From contig NZ_RRUE01000001.1 of assembly GCF_003892345.1 (NCBI RefSeq), forward strand, positions 589,008 through 653,007: a stretch of DNA of 64,000 nt. Reading direction: 5' to 3'. Position numbers and translations under genes: made by a program. Positions within the stretch are counted from its first letter, which is position 1, and each line of letters starts with the position of its first letter. Of this stretch, positions 7,142 to 17,581 are shown piece after piece. Source of the DNA: Lautropia dentalis. Lineage in GTDB: Bacteria > Pseudomonadota > Gammaproteobacteria > Burkholderiales > Burkholderiaceae_E. The notes below the pieces were generated by a model that was not told where the DNA came from, made no database searches, and worked only from the letters and a program-made list of their open reading frames with translations.

Positions 7142-10099
7142 TCAGGCGCTGGCCGGTTTGCCGGCCTCGTCGGCCCCACCGGCCTGTGCCGTCCGGGGCT
7201 GCTTCGGCTTCTTCTCCAGATGCTTCGCCTTCGAGGCGGAGATCAGCGCGCAGATGACCGCGGCCAGGTAGGGCACCGCCTGCAGGATCAGCACCACCAT
7301 CCACATGAACGATTCCAGGTGGTTGGGCAGGCGGGTGAGCGAGATGCCCCAGGTGGCCACCAGCAGGCCGATCAGCAGCAGCGCCTCCTCGCGCACGCCA
7401 CCCCAGGCCATGCCGGCCGGCTTCTTGCGTTTGGCCGGTTTGGCGGCGGGCGCCGGCGCTGCAGCCGTCGTGGCTGCCTCTGCAGCGGCGGGTGCCGGGG
7501 GGGCGGATGTGTCTGCGGCATCTGCGGTACCGGACGTCTGGCCGGTGGTCGCGCCTGCACCGGTGGCGCCGGAGGTTCCGGCTGCCGCACCGGCGCTACC
7601 CGACGCGGTCGATGCCGCGCCGCCGGCAGCACTTTCGCCGCCCGACTGGTCGGAGGCCTGCGTACCGGCACCACCGCCTTTCTCGGTCACCTCGAAGACG
7701 GCCGTCTTGTTCCACAGCCCTTCGTACACACCCTGGGCGATACCGTGCGACAGCGCCATGCCGGCCAGGGCTGCGCCCCAGACATCCTTCTGCTCGCAGC
7801 GCACGCGGCGCATGTACAGCAGCGGCCCCATCAGTGCCTTGAAGAAGAAGAAGGCGATCAGCGGGATCATGAACAGCAGGATCGGCAGGCTGAACAGGTG
7901 CGGCGCTGCGATGATGCCGATGCTCCACGCAATGGCGGCCAGCGCGAACAGCAGGTGCAGGGCATCACCTACCCACGAGAACCAGCCCGCGATGAAGTGA
8001 TAGCGCTGTGCCGTGGTCAGGTTGCTGCGGCCGAAGAGCGTCTTCGTGTGCGCCTTCATGATCTGGATGGCGCCCTGGGCCCAGCGCTTGCGCTGCTTCT
8101 TGAACGCGAAGAAGGTGTCGGGCGTCAGGCCCCGGCCCATTACCACGTCCACGTAGCGCAGCGTGTAGCCCTGGTTCATCAGGCGCAGGGCCAGCTCGGC
8201 GTCCTCGCAGATCGTCCATTCGGACCAGCCATCCTTTTTCAGCGGCTCGGCGCGCACCAGCGTCATCGTGCCGTGCTGGATGATGGCGTTGCGTTCGTTG
8301 CGGTGGTGCATGCCGATGCGGAAGAACCCGTCGTACTCGAAGTTCATCATCCTCCGGAAGGTGTGACGGCTCCAGCCACGGTGGGCCTGCGGCGACTGCA
8401 CGACGGCGGTCTGCGGGTCGTCGAAGTAGCTGACCACGTCCTTCAGCCAGCGGCGCACCACCACATAGTCGGCATCGACCACACCGATGATCTCGGCATC
8501 GGGTGCCGTCTGCGTCAGGCCATAGTTGAGTGCGCCGGCCTTGAAGCCGGGCCACTTGGGCAGGTGGAAGAACTTGAAGTTCTCGGGCAGGGTGGCCATG
8601 AATTCCTCCACCGGCTTCCAGAGCTTCTCGTCCTTCGTGTTGTTGTCGATGACCAGCACCTCGAAGTTGGTGTAGTCGAGCGCCGCCAGGCTCTTGATGG
8701 TGGCGATCACCATGTCGGGCTGCTCGTTGCAGCAGGCCAGGTGCAGCGACACCTTCGGCTCGCGCGCCCCCGGGGCCAGCGGCCGCGGCCGGTAGACGTG
8801 CCGCAGGTTGCCCGGCCAGAACATCTCGACGAACTCGAAGAAGTTGGTCAGCAGGATGATGGACATGGCCAGCAGCGACGGCACCAGAATGACCAGGAAG
8901 GTCCAGTCGATCGGGCGCATGTAGTAGTCGAAGGGCAGGGCCACCAGCCAGGCGAACAGCGAGATCACCGACTGGAACACGATGCCGAAGGCCAGCCGGC
9001 TGGGCAGCTGCAGGTTCGAGAAGGTGAACATGAACCAGAACAGCGCCACCACGCCGGCCACCGAGGCCAGTGCCGCCTTGGTTTCCCAGTTCGGGTCACG
9101 CTCGATGGGGGCAGTCAGGCTGTACTTGGGCTGCCGGTAGGCATCCAGATAGCCCCAGTAGGGGCCGGCCCGGCCTTCCAGCTCGATCTTCCAGGGCTGG
9201 TCGATGCCTTCCATCAGGAAGTAGTCGAGGTTCTCGGCGGCGGCGCGCACCAGGAAACCACGGATGAATTCGGCCTGGCTGGACGGCGAGGCACGCGAGG
9301 AGTCGCGGCGGTCGCCCTGGCTGGGCCAGCCCACCTCACCGATGACGATCTTCTTGTCGGGGAAGCGGCGCTGCACCTCGTGCAGACGGCCGAAGGTGTA
9401 GTCGAGTGCCTGCTTCACCGGCAGCCCCTCCCAGTAGGGCAGCAGGTGGACGGTGATGAAGTCGGCATTGGCGGCCAGCTCGGGGTAGCGCAGCCAGACG
9501 TGCCACGGTTCGGCGGTGGACACCGGCTTGCGCACGCGGCGCTTGACCTCGCGCATGTGGCGGATGGAGTCGGCCGGCGTGCGTTCGCCGGTCAGCACCC
9601 GTTCGTTACCCACGATGACCCGCTCGATGGCGCTGGTTTCCTGCACGGCCTTCTCGAGCGCGTCGATTTCCTTCTGGTTGCGCTCCTCGTCCTTGCCCAC
9701 CCAGACACCGGCCGTCAGGTGCAGGCCGGCCTTCTCGACCAGCGCCGGGATCTGCGGCCGGTCGGCACTGGTATAGGTACGGATGCGGGTGGTGAACTGC
9801 GAGAGGATCTCGAAATCCTTGAGGATCGAGGCATCATCGGCATCCTTGCCTTCCAGCGGATTGTCCCAGCGCTGGGCCGAGTTGTAGGCCAGGCCGCTGA
9901 TCTTGCCGTAGAAGGGCGGGGCATCCACCACCGGATTGATCTTGTCCCAGACCACGAAATTCAGCACGGCGATGAGCAGTGCCAGAAACAGTGCGCTCAG
10001 TACCCGGCCCACCGTCACCGGGTGACGGGTACGGAAGTGAACGGCCAGTGAACTGTCGTGATCGGGAGAGGAAGGAGAATGTGAGTCCGGTCCGGACAT
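7142..10099 (-). CDS. NdvB-like beta-glucan synthase: GH17 glucanosyltransferase fused to GT2 glycosyltransferase
   Basis: 985-residue inner-membrane protein. After one N-terminal membrane segment (about residues 30-50) comes a GH17 domain (about 65-335) with acid/base Glu in VGNERV and nucleophile Glu in IGEVGWPSQGD. Several membrane segments follow (about 350-440), then a processive GT2 domain with VVDADYV (DxD), ICEDAELALRL (ED) and QRKRWAQG (QxxRW), then more membrane segments. An Ala/Gly/Thr-rich linker (about 810-890) precedes two final membrane segments. This GH17-GT2 fusion is the architecture of Pseudomonas NdvB and Bradyrhizobium NdvC, which make and branch cyclic or periplasmic beta-1,3/1,6-glucans. 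The start at 10099 is chosen because upstream in-frame sequence looks non-coding; its ribosome site is weak. It is divergent from a second GH17 gene at 11003, strongly suggesting one pathway. Confidence 0.88.
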   Translation of the reverse strand: MSGPDSHSPSSPDHDSSLAVHFRTRHPVTVGRVLSALFLALLIAVLNFVVWDKINPVVDAPPFYGKISGLAYNSAQRWDNPLEGKDADDASILKDFEILSQFTTRIRTYTSADRPQIPALVEKAGLHLTAGVWVGKDEERNQKEIDALEKAVQETSAIERVIVGNERVLTGERTPADSIRHMREVKRRVRKPVSTAEPWHVWLRYPELAANADFITVHLLPYWEGLPVKQALDYTFGRLHEVQRRFPDKKIVIGEVGWPSQGDRRDSSRASPSSQAEFIRGFLVRAAAENLDYFLMEGIDQPWKIELEGRAGPYWGYLDAYRQPKYSLTAPIERDPNWETKAALASVAGVVALFWFMFTFSNLQLPSRLAFGIVFQSVISLFAWLVALPFDYYMRPIDWTFLVILVPSLLAMSIILLTNFFEFVEMFWPGNLRHVYRPRPLAPGAREPKVSLHLACCNEQPDMVIATIKSLAALDYTNFEVLVIDNNTKDEKLWKPVEEFMATLPENFKFFHLPKWPGFKAGALNYGLTQTAPDAEIIGVVDADYVVVRRWLKDVVSYFDDPQTAVVQSPQAHRGWSRHTFRRMMNFEYDGFFRIGMHHRNERNAIIQHGTMTLVRAEPLKKDGWSEWTICEDAELALRLMNQGYTLRYVDVVMGRGLTPDTFFAFKKQRKRWAQGAIQIMKAHTKTLFGRSNLTTAQRYHFIAGWFSWVGDALHLLFALAAIAWSIGIIAAPHLFSLPILLFMIPLIAFFFFKALMGPLLYMRRVRCEQKDVWGAALAGMALSHGIAQGVYEGLWNKTAVFEVTEKGGGAGTQASDQSGGESAAGGAASTASGSAGAAAGTSGATGAGATTGQTSGTADAADTSAPPAPAAAEAATTAAAPAPAAKPAKRKKPAGMAWGGVREEALLLIGLLVATWGISLTRLPNHLESFMWMVVLILQAVPYLAAVICALISASKAKHLEKKPKQPRTAQAGGADEAGKPASA

Positions 10100-11002
10100 A
10101 GCGAGATTTCCAGTCAGGATTGACGAGATGTCGGTACAGCGTGTGCGTTGGCACGGTGCAGGATCGCGAGGGGCCCGAAGACGCCATGCCCGCCGGCGCA
10201 CGCAGCGGGCACAGGGTACGCCGGCGTCCGGCCGGCAGGCCCCGACGGCCCCACCGGCAGGCCAGACAGCAATTGTGCCTGATGTTGCAGGCCCGGCGCG
10301 GCCACGAAAGCCGCCCTGCCGGCCCGCATGCCGCCTGCGCGGCAGGCATGAAGGTGAGATGCGGCAGCATGACCCGGTTGCGTTGTCCGACCTGCCGTCA
10401 GGCCGGGGAGGAGGCGGCTGTACTGCAAGGCCTGCACCACCGTGGCACGCGGCAATCTGCGACACGAATTCTATGGCGGCGGACGTCTGGCAGAATTACG
10501 GTCCTGTGACGTCTATTTTCAGGCTGAAACAGATTCGGCGCTGTGCCGTGAGGCTGTGTGGGGATGGACGCGTCCATGGTTCGTTCTTGCCGGGTCTGGC
10601 CGGCCGCGCCCGGCCCCTCGGGCCGGCATGGCCTGCAGTGACGCCGGTCGCGTGTGGGGCGTCTGGCCGGTATGGTGTCCAGTGCCGCCGGTCGAGCGTG
10701 GTGCATCCGGCGTGCTGCCCGGCGTGGCCGGTGTGGTGCCGTGCAGCAGCCGCCCGGCCCGGTGCCGACCGGGTTTGCGCGCGCCCACCGGACGCAATCG
10801 GCTATGCTTGCACCATGGCCGGCCCCGGTGTCCGGCCGCGGCTCCTGTGCCCGGGATGCGGTGCCGGCCGTTTCCTGCGCCATGCAGCGGCTCTTCCCTT
10901 TGAAGGCCGTCTTCGCCGGCGGCCGTTTTCCGCGTCATTCGCTGGCTCTTCCCTTTTTCCCTTTCCCGACCGGCCCGTCCGGTCCCTTCCTCCTGTTCAT
11001 TC
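10100..11002. other. 900-bp non-coding region between the divergent GH17 genes
   Basis: Long open frames exist on both strands, but their translations are Arg/Pro/Cys-rich and resemble no protein, so I read the region as regulatory or untranslated. It contains one palindromic copy of the dispersed motif (ATGGACGCGTCCAT at about 10564-10577). No strong sigma-70 promoter was found. Confidence 0.5.
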
Positions 11003-12658
11003 ATGTCCGAGTTCCTGTCCCGCAACCGTTCCTGGCTGATGACGCTGCTCTGCCTCGTGGCCGCTCTCTGGGTGCTGGCCTGGTGGCGTGCCGAAGGCAC
11101 CCCGCAGCCGCTGGCCGAAGGTGCTGACGGCAAGCTGCAGTGCCTGTCCTACACCGCATTCCGCAAGCCGGATGAAACCCCGATGAATCCCGATGCCAGC
11201 GTGGACGAGGCCCGCGTGCGGGAGGACCTTTCCATCCTGTCGGCACGGACCGGCTGCGTGCGCACCTATTCGGTCATCCAGGGGCTGGAGCACGTGCCGA
11301 AGGTGGCGAAGGCGCTGGGCATGCAGGTGCTGATGGGCATCTGGATCGGCCGCGAGCGCGACAAGAACGACCTCGAGATCGAACGGGCCATCGCACTGGC
11401 GCGCCAGTATCCCGACACCATCCGCGGCATCGTGGTGGGTAACGAGGTGCTGCTGCGTCGTGAGCAGTCGGCCCAGCAGATGGCCACCTATCTGGACCGG
11501 GTGCGAGCGGCTGTCGACATCCCTGTCACCTATGCCGATGTCTGGGAGTTCTGGGCCGAGAACAAATCCCTGGCCGATCACGTCTCCTTCGTGACCGTCC
11601 ACATCCTGCCCTATTGGGAAGACCATCCGGTTGGCATTCATGATGCCATCCAGCACATCACCGGCACGGCCGAGCAGATGCGACAGATGTTCCATGGCAA
11701 GGACGTGCTGATCGGTGAGACCGGCTGGCCCAGTGCCGGTCGCCAGCGCATGGCCGCCGTGGCCAGCCGGGTCAACGAGGCCCGCTTCATGCGCGAGTTC
11801 AGCCAGGCCGCCGCCGATCACCATCTGAACTACAACTTCATCGAAGGCTTCGACCAGCCCTGGAAACGGGGGCAGGAAGGGGCCATGGGTGGCAACTGGG
11901 GCGTGTTCGACAGTGACGGCCAGCCCAAGTTCCCGGCCACCGGCCCCGTGGCCGAGGATCCGCACTGGTACCGCGGCTGGCTGGGCGCGGCAGCCGGTGC
12001 CCTGGTGGCCCTGTGGCTGCTGCGGGTCTGGCGGGTGCGTGGGCGTGCCACGCAGGTGCAGCTGGTGGCGCTGGGCGTGGCCTCCGGCGGGCTGCTGGTG
12101 GCGCAGGCCCGCTACGGCACGATCTGGAACCGTGACGTGCTGGAATGGGGCACCTCGGTCATCTTTGGCCTGGCCTCGGTGGCACTGGTGGTGGTGATGG
12201 CCCGGCTGATCGCACTCGGACGCTCCGACCGGCCGGCCGGGGGCGGACTGGAATCGCTGGACGGGGTGCAGGTGCCGTCCTTCATCACCCTGTGGCGCCG
12301 TCGCCGGGCGCATTTCGACGCGCTCGACTGGCTGGGCGTCTGCCGCAGCTTCTTCCTGTTCGGGGGGGCGCTGATGGCGCTGCTGCTGGTGTTCGATTCC
12401 CGCTACCGGGGCTTCCCCACCGTGCTGTACATGCTGCCGCTGCTGGGCCTGCTGATGGCCCGTCTGGCCGGCCTGCGTCTGGTGGGGGATGCCGAAGAGC
12501 GCGTGCTGGCCCGCATTTGCGCGCTGGGTGCCGTGCTCTTCGTGCTGATGGAGGGCTTTGCGAATACCCAGTCGTGGGTGTTCGGCCTCACGCTGCTGGC
12601 GCTGGTGGCCGCCGCCGGCGGCCTGCGGCTGTGCCGGCGGGGGATCTGCAGGCGGTAA
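11003..12658 (+). CDS. Membrane-anchored GH17 beta-1,3-glucanase/glucanosyltransferase
   Basis: 551 residues. An N-terminal signal anchor (about 10-28) leads into a GH17 domain (about 45-330) with acid/base Glu in VVGNEVLL and nucleophile Glu in IGETGWPSAG; the domain is closely similar to the GH17 part of the divergent fusion protein. The C-terminal 200 residues form about six or seven membrane segments instead of a GT2 domain. Family members cut and religate beta-1,3-glucan, producing branches or cyclisation, so this protein probably processes the polymer made by the NdvB-like enzyme; that partnership is inference from domain content and divergent arrangement. Confidence 0.88.
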   Translation: MSEFLSRNRSWLMTLLCLVAALWVLAWWRAEGTPQPLAEGADGKLQCLSYTAFRKPDETPMNPDASVDEARVREDLSILSARTGCVRTYSVIQGLEHVPKVAKALGMQVLMGIWIGRERDKNDLEIERAIALARQYPDTIRGIVVGNEVLLRREQSAQQMATYLDRVRAAVDIPVTYADVWEFWAENKSLADHVSFVTVHILPYWEDHPVGIHDAIQHITGTAEQMRQMFHGKDVLIGETGWPSAGRQRMAAVASRVNEARFMREFSQAAADHHLNYNFIEGFDQPWKRGQEGAMGGNWGVFDSDGQPKFPATGPVAEDPHWYRGWLGAAAGALVALWLLRVWRVRGRATQVQLVALGVASGGLLVAQARYGTIWNRDVLEWGTSVIFGLASVALVVVMARLIALGRSDRPAGGGLESLDGVQVPSFITLWRRRRAHFDALDWLGVCRSFFLFGGALMALLLVFDSRYRGFPTVLYMLPLLGLLMARLAGLRLVGDAEERVLARICALGAVLFVLMEGFANTQSWVFGLTLLALVAAAGGLRLCRRGICRR

Positions 12659-12708
12659 AACAGCCGTCGGCAGGTTTTTGCTGAATCCGGCCCGGCTCCG
12701 GGCCGGCA

Positions 12709-12752
12709 AGAGGGGCGCGATTCTTTCCAGGAAAGGATTTGCGCCCCTTTTC
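12709..12752. terminator. Bidirectional rho-independent terminator
   Basis: Stem AGGGGCGC (12711-12718) / GCGCCCCT (12741-12748), extended internally by a second hairpin and flanked by short A- and T-rich ends. It serves the plus-strand GH17 gene and the minus-strand solute-binding gene, which converge here. Confidence 0.8.
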
Positions 12753-12769
12753 TGTGGTGCGTTCAGTGG

Positions 12770-12835
12770 GAACGGTGCGTCCGGCTGTAGTCCAGTGTGC
12801 CTGAACGGTGCGTCCGGCTGTAGTCCAGTGTGCCT
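12770..12835. repeat. Perfect 33-bp tandem duplication
   Basis: Two identical 33-bp units (12770-12802 and 12803-12835) lie between the terminator and the end of the solute-binding protein gene. No coding function. Confidence 0.95.
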
Positions 12836-12842
12836 GGTGTCA

Positions 12843-14071
12843 TCACGCACCAGCCCCCGGGTGCAGCCCCTGCACGCCCGGTGAGGGTTCGCCCTTCACA
12901 TCACCGAAATACATCACGAAGGTCTGGCGCCAGCGCTCGACCTCGGCGCGGTTGCGCATGAACGCGGGGAAGTGCCACCAGTACGAATTGTCGTACTCCC
13001 AGATCGGGCGCAGGCCGCCCGCCGGCTGCACGTCGGTACGCACCGACCAGCCGTTGAAGCTGTTTTCCTGCATCTGGCGCGAGACCAGCCAGCTCAGATA
13101 GAGTTTGGCGGCAGCCGTGTGGCGCGCCCCTTTCAGGATGGCGGCCCGCTGGCCCCAGGCCATGAACGGATGGTTGTCGGCCACCACCCAGCGTGCGGCC
13201 CCATCGGCTCCGGTCAGCGAGCCGGCGCCCCCGATGCCGATCGGCCGCGTACCGCTGTTCACCGCGTCGCCCGGCGTGTTGGTGCCCCGGGCAAACAGGA
13301 TGTCCTGTTCGCTCATGCGGCGCACCCAGTCCCAGCCGTAGATCTTGGCGTACAGCTTGTACAGGTACAGGACGGCATCGTCATCCTGCGGGTAGGAGGA
13401 GGCGATCCTGCCTTTCCATTTCGGGTTGGCCAGCTCTTCCGGCGTGCTGGGCATGTCACCGGCCGAGGCGTTGACCATGAAGCTGAAGGCCAGCACCCCA
13501 ATCGAGATCCAGGCGCCATGCTCGTCCCGGAAGAACGGATGAATGGCCGGGAAGGCGGGCGGCATGAAGGGCAGCAGCCGGCCTTCGTGCTTCCAGCGCT
13601 CGAAGTCCTGCAGCGTCTGCAGCTGCACCACATCCGGCACCAGTGTGTCCGTGGCCAGCTGGTTGTCCACGCGTACGTCGTGGATCTTGCTGTAGTCGAC
13701 GATGATGTCGATATCGATGTTCGGGAAGCGCGCCTTGAAGCCGTTCTTTGCGTAATCCTGCTGGTCCGGCGTGTCGCCACCAGCGTAGACGATCAGCCTG
13801 CCGCCCTCGGCCTGGGCTGCCTCGTACATCTCGTTGAGGATCTGCTCTTCCTCGTCCCCCGACGGCGCATTGCCCAGCGGCAGGCCGGACAGGCCATGAC
13901 CCCGTGCCCCGGGTGGGCGTGGCCGGGGTGGCCACCATGGTTTGCGGTGCCGTGATGTGCGCCACCATTCGTGGCCAGGGCCGACTGGGCGCCCAGCACG
14001 GCGGGCAGGGCGGCAGCGCTGGCCAGCAGCCGGCGACGCAGCGTGGACGGGGTATCTGTCTTCAGGGGCAT
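12843..14071 (-). pseudogene. Periplasmic ABC-transporter solute-binding protein, interrupted by one frameshift
   Basis: The first part, from ATG 14071 (GGAG at 8-nt spacing), encodes MPLKTDTPS, a twin-arginine-like signal (TLRRRLLASAAALPAVLGAQSALA split across residues 8-31) and a His/Gly-rich stretch. About position 13905 the homology moves to another frame, which continues NAPSGDEEEQILNEMYEAAQ, IVYAGGDTPDQQ and an uninterrupted solute-binding domain to the stop at 12843. One extra base in the G4 run near 13910 would join both parts. The mature domain resembles family-1 extracellular solute-binding proteins of the iron/polyamine type. No permease or ATPase lies next to it. It may be a real loss-of-function, a phase switch or a sequencing error. 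Confidence 0.75.
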
Positions 14072-14221
14072 GAGCTGCTCCGATAGTGTCAAGGAAATGA
14101 AACTGTATCGGAACAGTCGGTTTTTCTGACAGAAAGTGTGTGATTGTTTTTCGGAAATTCAGTGTTCCGGAAAATGGTCCAATGTCCGGAAAAAGTGCCC
14201 CCATGGCACCGCCCTGGAGCG

Positions 14222-14599
14222 TCAAACCGCCAGTTCGCTGCCCTCGCCCCGTTCGCGGGCGTTGATGCGGGCCAGCAGCATGGCGCTGACCAGCGCCGCT
14301 ACGGCGGCCGGCTGGTAGGCGTAGAGGATCAGCCCGGCCATGGCCAGCGTGAGGGCCCAGCGGGCCACCAGCCGGCTCTGCTTCCAGCAGCCCAGCAGGG
14401 CCACCAGCAGCGCCACCACGCCCAGATCCTGCCGGAAGAACGACACCACCAGCGGTGTGCGCAGCGCGCACCAGCCCTCGAAGCGGTGCACGTCGCAGTG
14501 CAGCGCCAGCTCGGTGTTCTCCACCATCAGGTAACGCAGCAGCAGCGCCACCACCAGTGCGATGGCGGGCCAGAGGATGTCTTTCCTGCGAGTGTTCAT
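14222..14599 (-). CDS. Small integral membrane protein of unknown function
   Basis: 125 residues from ATG 14599 (MNTRRKDIL), preceded by GGAAG; an alternative GTG at 14623 overlaps the rho stop codon as GTGA. Three or four hydrophobic segments (about 8-28, 50-75, 80-100) surround a short loop with two Cys (LHCDVHRFEGWCAL). I do not recognise the family. The start falls within or directly after the end of rho, so it is almost certainly translated from the rho transcript. Confidence 0.6.
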   Translation of the reverse strand: MNTRRKDILWPAIALVVALLLRYLMVENTELALHCDVHRFEGWCALRTPLVVSFFRQDLGVVALLVALLGCWKQSRLVARWALTLAMAGLILYAYQPAAVAALVSAMLLARINARERGEGSELAV

Positions 14600-14619
14600 G
14601 TCGTCGTCGCTTCCGGATC

Positions 14620-15879
<1,260 letters not shown>

Positions 15880-16803
15880 AGGACAGACGATGAGGGTTGA
15901 TCGGAGCGGCACCACGGGCCAGCGCCGGTGGTGCAGAAACGCGGAAGGAAGGGAGATTGGATAACCGGAGTGCGGTGATGGCCAGTCTGCGGATCATCGG
16001 CCCGCCGGGCGATACAGGCCGGGCGGCGCGACGGATGAAACCTGTGGGGAAGCTCCGGCCGGGGCTGCCTGACGTGGTGACTGCCGGCGTTCCGGGCGTG
16101 CGGAAGTCCGTGCAGGTCACCGGCCCCTTTCCGCAGACGGGAAGGATGCAGGCATTGGGCAGCGTGGCGGGAGAGGAACCCGGATGGCTGAACAGCCGGA
16201 CGGGAGGGCCAGGGGCCGAAGGTGCCTGCGGGAGGAGGGTGGTCCGGCAGGACCATGTCCGTACAGGCAGACGTGGCGTGGAGCCCGTTGCGCATCGCGC
16301 CGTTGCGGCTGCCCGGCGACAGGGCCGGCAGCGACGGGGCGAGCGCCCGATCAGGGTCGGGTTCGCACTGTACTACGAAAGAGCCGCCAGCGCAAAAAAT
16401 GCCGGGACAGGGAACGGGCCATAAAGGAAACGGGCCATGTATCGGAGGAGGCCGCACCGGGGCAGGAGCCTGGGCGCCGTACGGCCGGCACGCGCCGGCA
16501 TGGAGGGCGCATGGCCACCCGGATGAGACCACCCGCGCCATGGCCGGCGTGGCGATGAACGGATCCATGACACACCCCGGGCGGTGGGTTCGGTACCCGT
16601 CGCGTAACCGTGTACCGTCAGCGTGCGGAACGACGGGGGCTGCTTCGTGGTGTCTTCGGCAGCCGTTTGCAGCGCCTGTGCGGACTGACCTGTGCCGGGA
16701 CTGTCGATGCCAATGGCGTATGACCGTTTGCGGCGCCTGCGCGCGGGCTGACCTCGTTCCGTCCCCGCCGGGGAAAGCTGCCCCGGACCGCTTTCCGGGA
16801 TGG
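15880..16803. other. Long non-coding region between trxA and rho (rho leader)
   Basis: No convincing gene; open frames on both strands are Arg/Pro-rich. It holds a sigma-70 promoter at 16367-16395 reading towards rho, and one copy of the dispersed ATGAAC/GACAC motif at 16552-16578. Rho autoregulates through its leader in E. coli, which would fit a long untranslated 5' region. Confidence 0.55.
16367..16395 (-). promoter_or_regulatory. Putative sigma-70 promoter of rho
   Basis: On the minus strand: TTGCGC (16395-16390), 17-nt spacer, TACAGT (16372-16367). It stands 488 bp upstream of the rho ATG in otherwise featureless sequence. Confidence 0.55.
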
Positions 16804-17124
16804 TCAGAGGTTGCTGTCGAGGAAGGCCGTGAGCTGGCCCTTGGACACGGCACCCACCTTGGTGCCCACCAGCGTGCCGTTCTTGAACAGCATCAGCGTC
16901 GGAATACCGCGGATGCCGTACCTGGCTGCAATGGCCTGCTGCTCGTCGACGTTGACCTTGGCCACCGCCATGCGGTCGGCATAGTCGTGCGACACCTCGT
17001 CCAGAATGGGGGCGATGAGCTTGCACGGACCGCACCATTCGGCCCAGAAATCTACCAGCACGGGGACGTCCGACTGCAGAACGTCGGCGTCGAAGCTGTC
17101 GGTGGAAACGTTTTTGATACCCAT
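16804..17124 (-). CDS. trxA: Thioredoxin
   Basis: 106 residues with the active site WAEWCGPCK, the cis-proline context [11 protein letters not shown] and C-terminal AFLDSNL; length and motifs match cytoplasmic TrxA. It reduces disulfides using electrons from thioredoxin reductase. It is transcribed away from the 4.5S RNA gene and towards rho. Confidence 0.98.
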   Translation of the reverse strand: MGIKNVSTDSFDADVLQSDVPVLVDFWAEWCGPCKLIAPILDEVSHDYADRMAVAKVNVDEQQAIAARYGIRGIPTLMLFKNGTLVGTKVGAVSKGQLTAFLDSNL

Positions 17125-17224
17125 AGGTCTCGTGGAACTCCTGTTTGGGTGCTAAAAATAACACGGCTGGCCCGGAAAGGGCATCCCCCGGTTTGCTCCC
17201 GGGCGCCTCTGCACCCGCTCCGGT

Positions 17225-17252
17225 TTGCCCTTGCGCCTGCTTCATATACAAT
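17225..17252 (+). promoter_or_regulatory. Promoter of the 4.5S RNA gene
   Basis: TTGCCC (17225-17230), 16-nt spacer, TACAAT (17247-17252); the RNA begins about 8 nt downstream. Confidence 0.7.
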
Positions 17253-17259
17253 CGGCCCC

Positions 17260-17356
17260 GGACGGGCCTCCTCGCATTGTGGCCCGGGAACCTGGTCAGG
17301 TCCGGAAGGAAGCAGCCATAACCGGATCCCGCAAGTGCCGAGGGCTCGGCTCGTCC
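17260..17356 (+). ncRNA. ffs: Signal recognition particle RNA, 4.5S type
   Basis: Contains the invariant SRP domain-IV core GGTCAGGTCCGGAAGGAAGC followed by AGCC, which binds Ffh. The ends pair (GGACGGGCC with GGCTCGTCC), giving the 97-nt single-hairpin RNA found in most proteobacteria. As in many Burkholderiales it lies directly upstream of dnaX. The exact 5' and 3' ends are estimated from pairing. Confidence 0.95.
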
Positions 17357-17357
17357 C

Positions 17358-17386
17358 CTTCAGGTCTTTCTGCCTGAAGCCTTTCT
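17358..17386 (+). terminator. Terminator of the 4.5S RNA gene
   Basis: Stem CTTCAGG / CCTGAAG (7 bp, 6-8 nt loop) followed by CCTTTCT directly after the RNA. Confidence 0.65.
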
Positions 17387-17581
17387 CGGATGGTCCGGCA
17401 TGTCCTGCCGCCGGCGGCCTCGCCACAGGCTGGCTGGTGCAATGTGCCTTCCGGCTGCCCGCACGCGCCCGGCACCCGGTCTGGCAGGGCCGGTTGAAGT
17501 CCACGGCCGCCGTCCCCAGCTTCATCCTTCCATCAGCCTTTCAGCCCGCTGCGCCGCCTGCCGGCCACGGCACGCTCCCCG

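Noticed and set aside
7124-10051. 975-codon frame opposite the NdvB-like gene
   Set aside because: Shadow frame of the GH17-GT2 gene, which has all catalytic motifs on the other strand.
10128-11039. 303-codon frame in the gap between the two GH17 genes
   Set aside because: Translation is Arg/Pro/Ala/Cys-rich with no domain, no ribosome site, and overlaps the GH17 start; considered non-coding.
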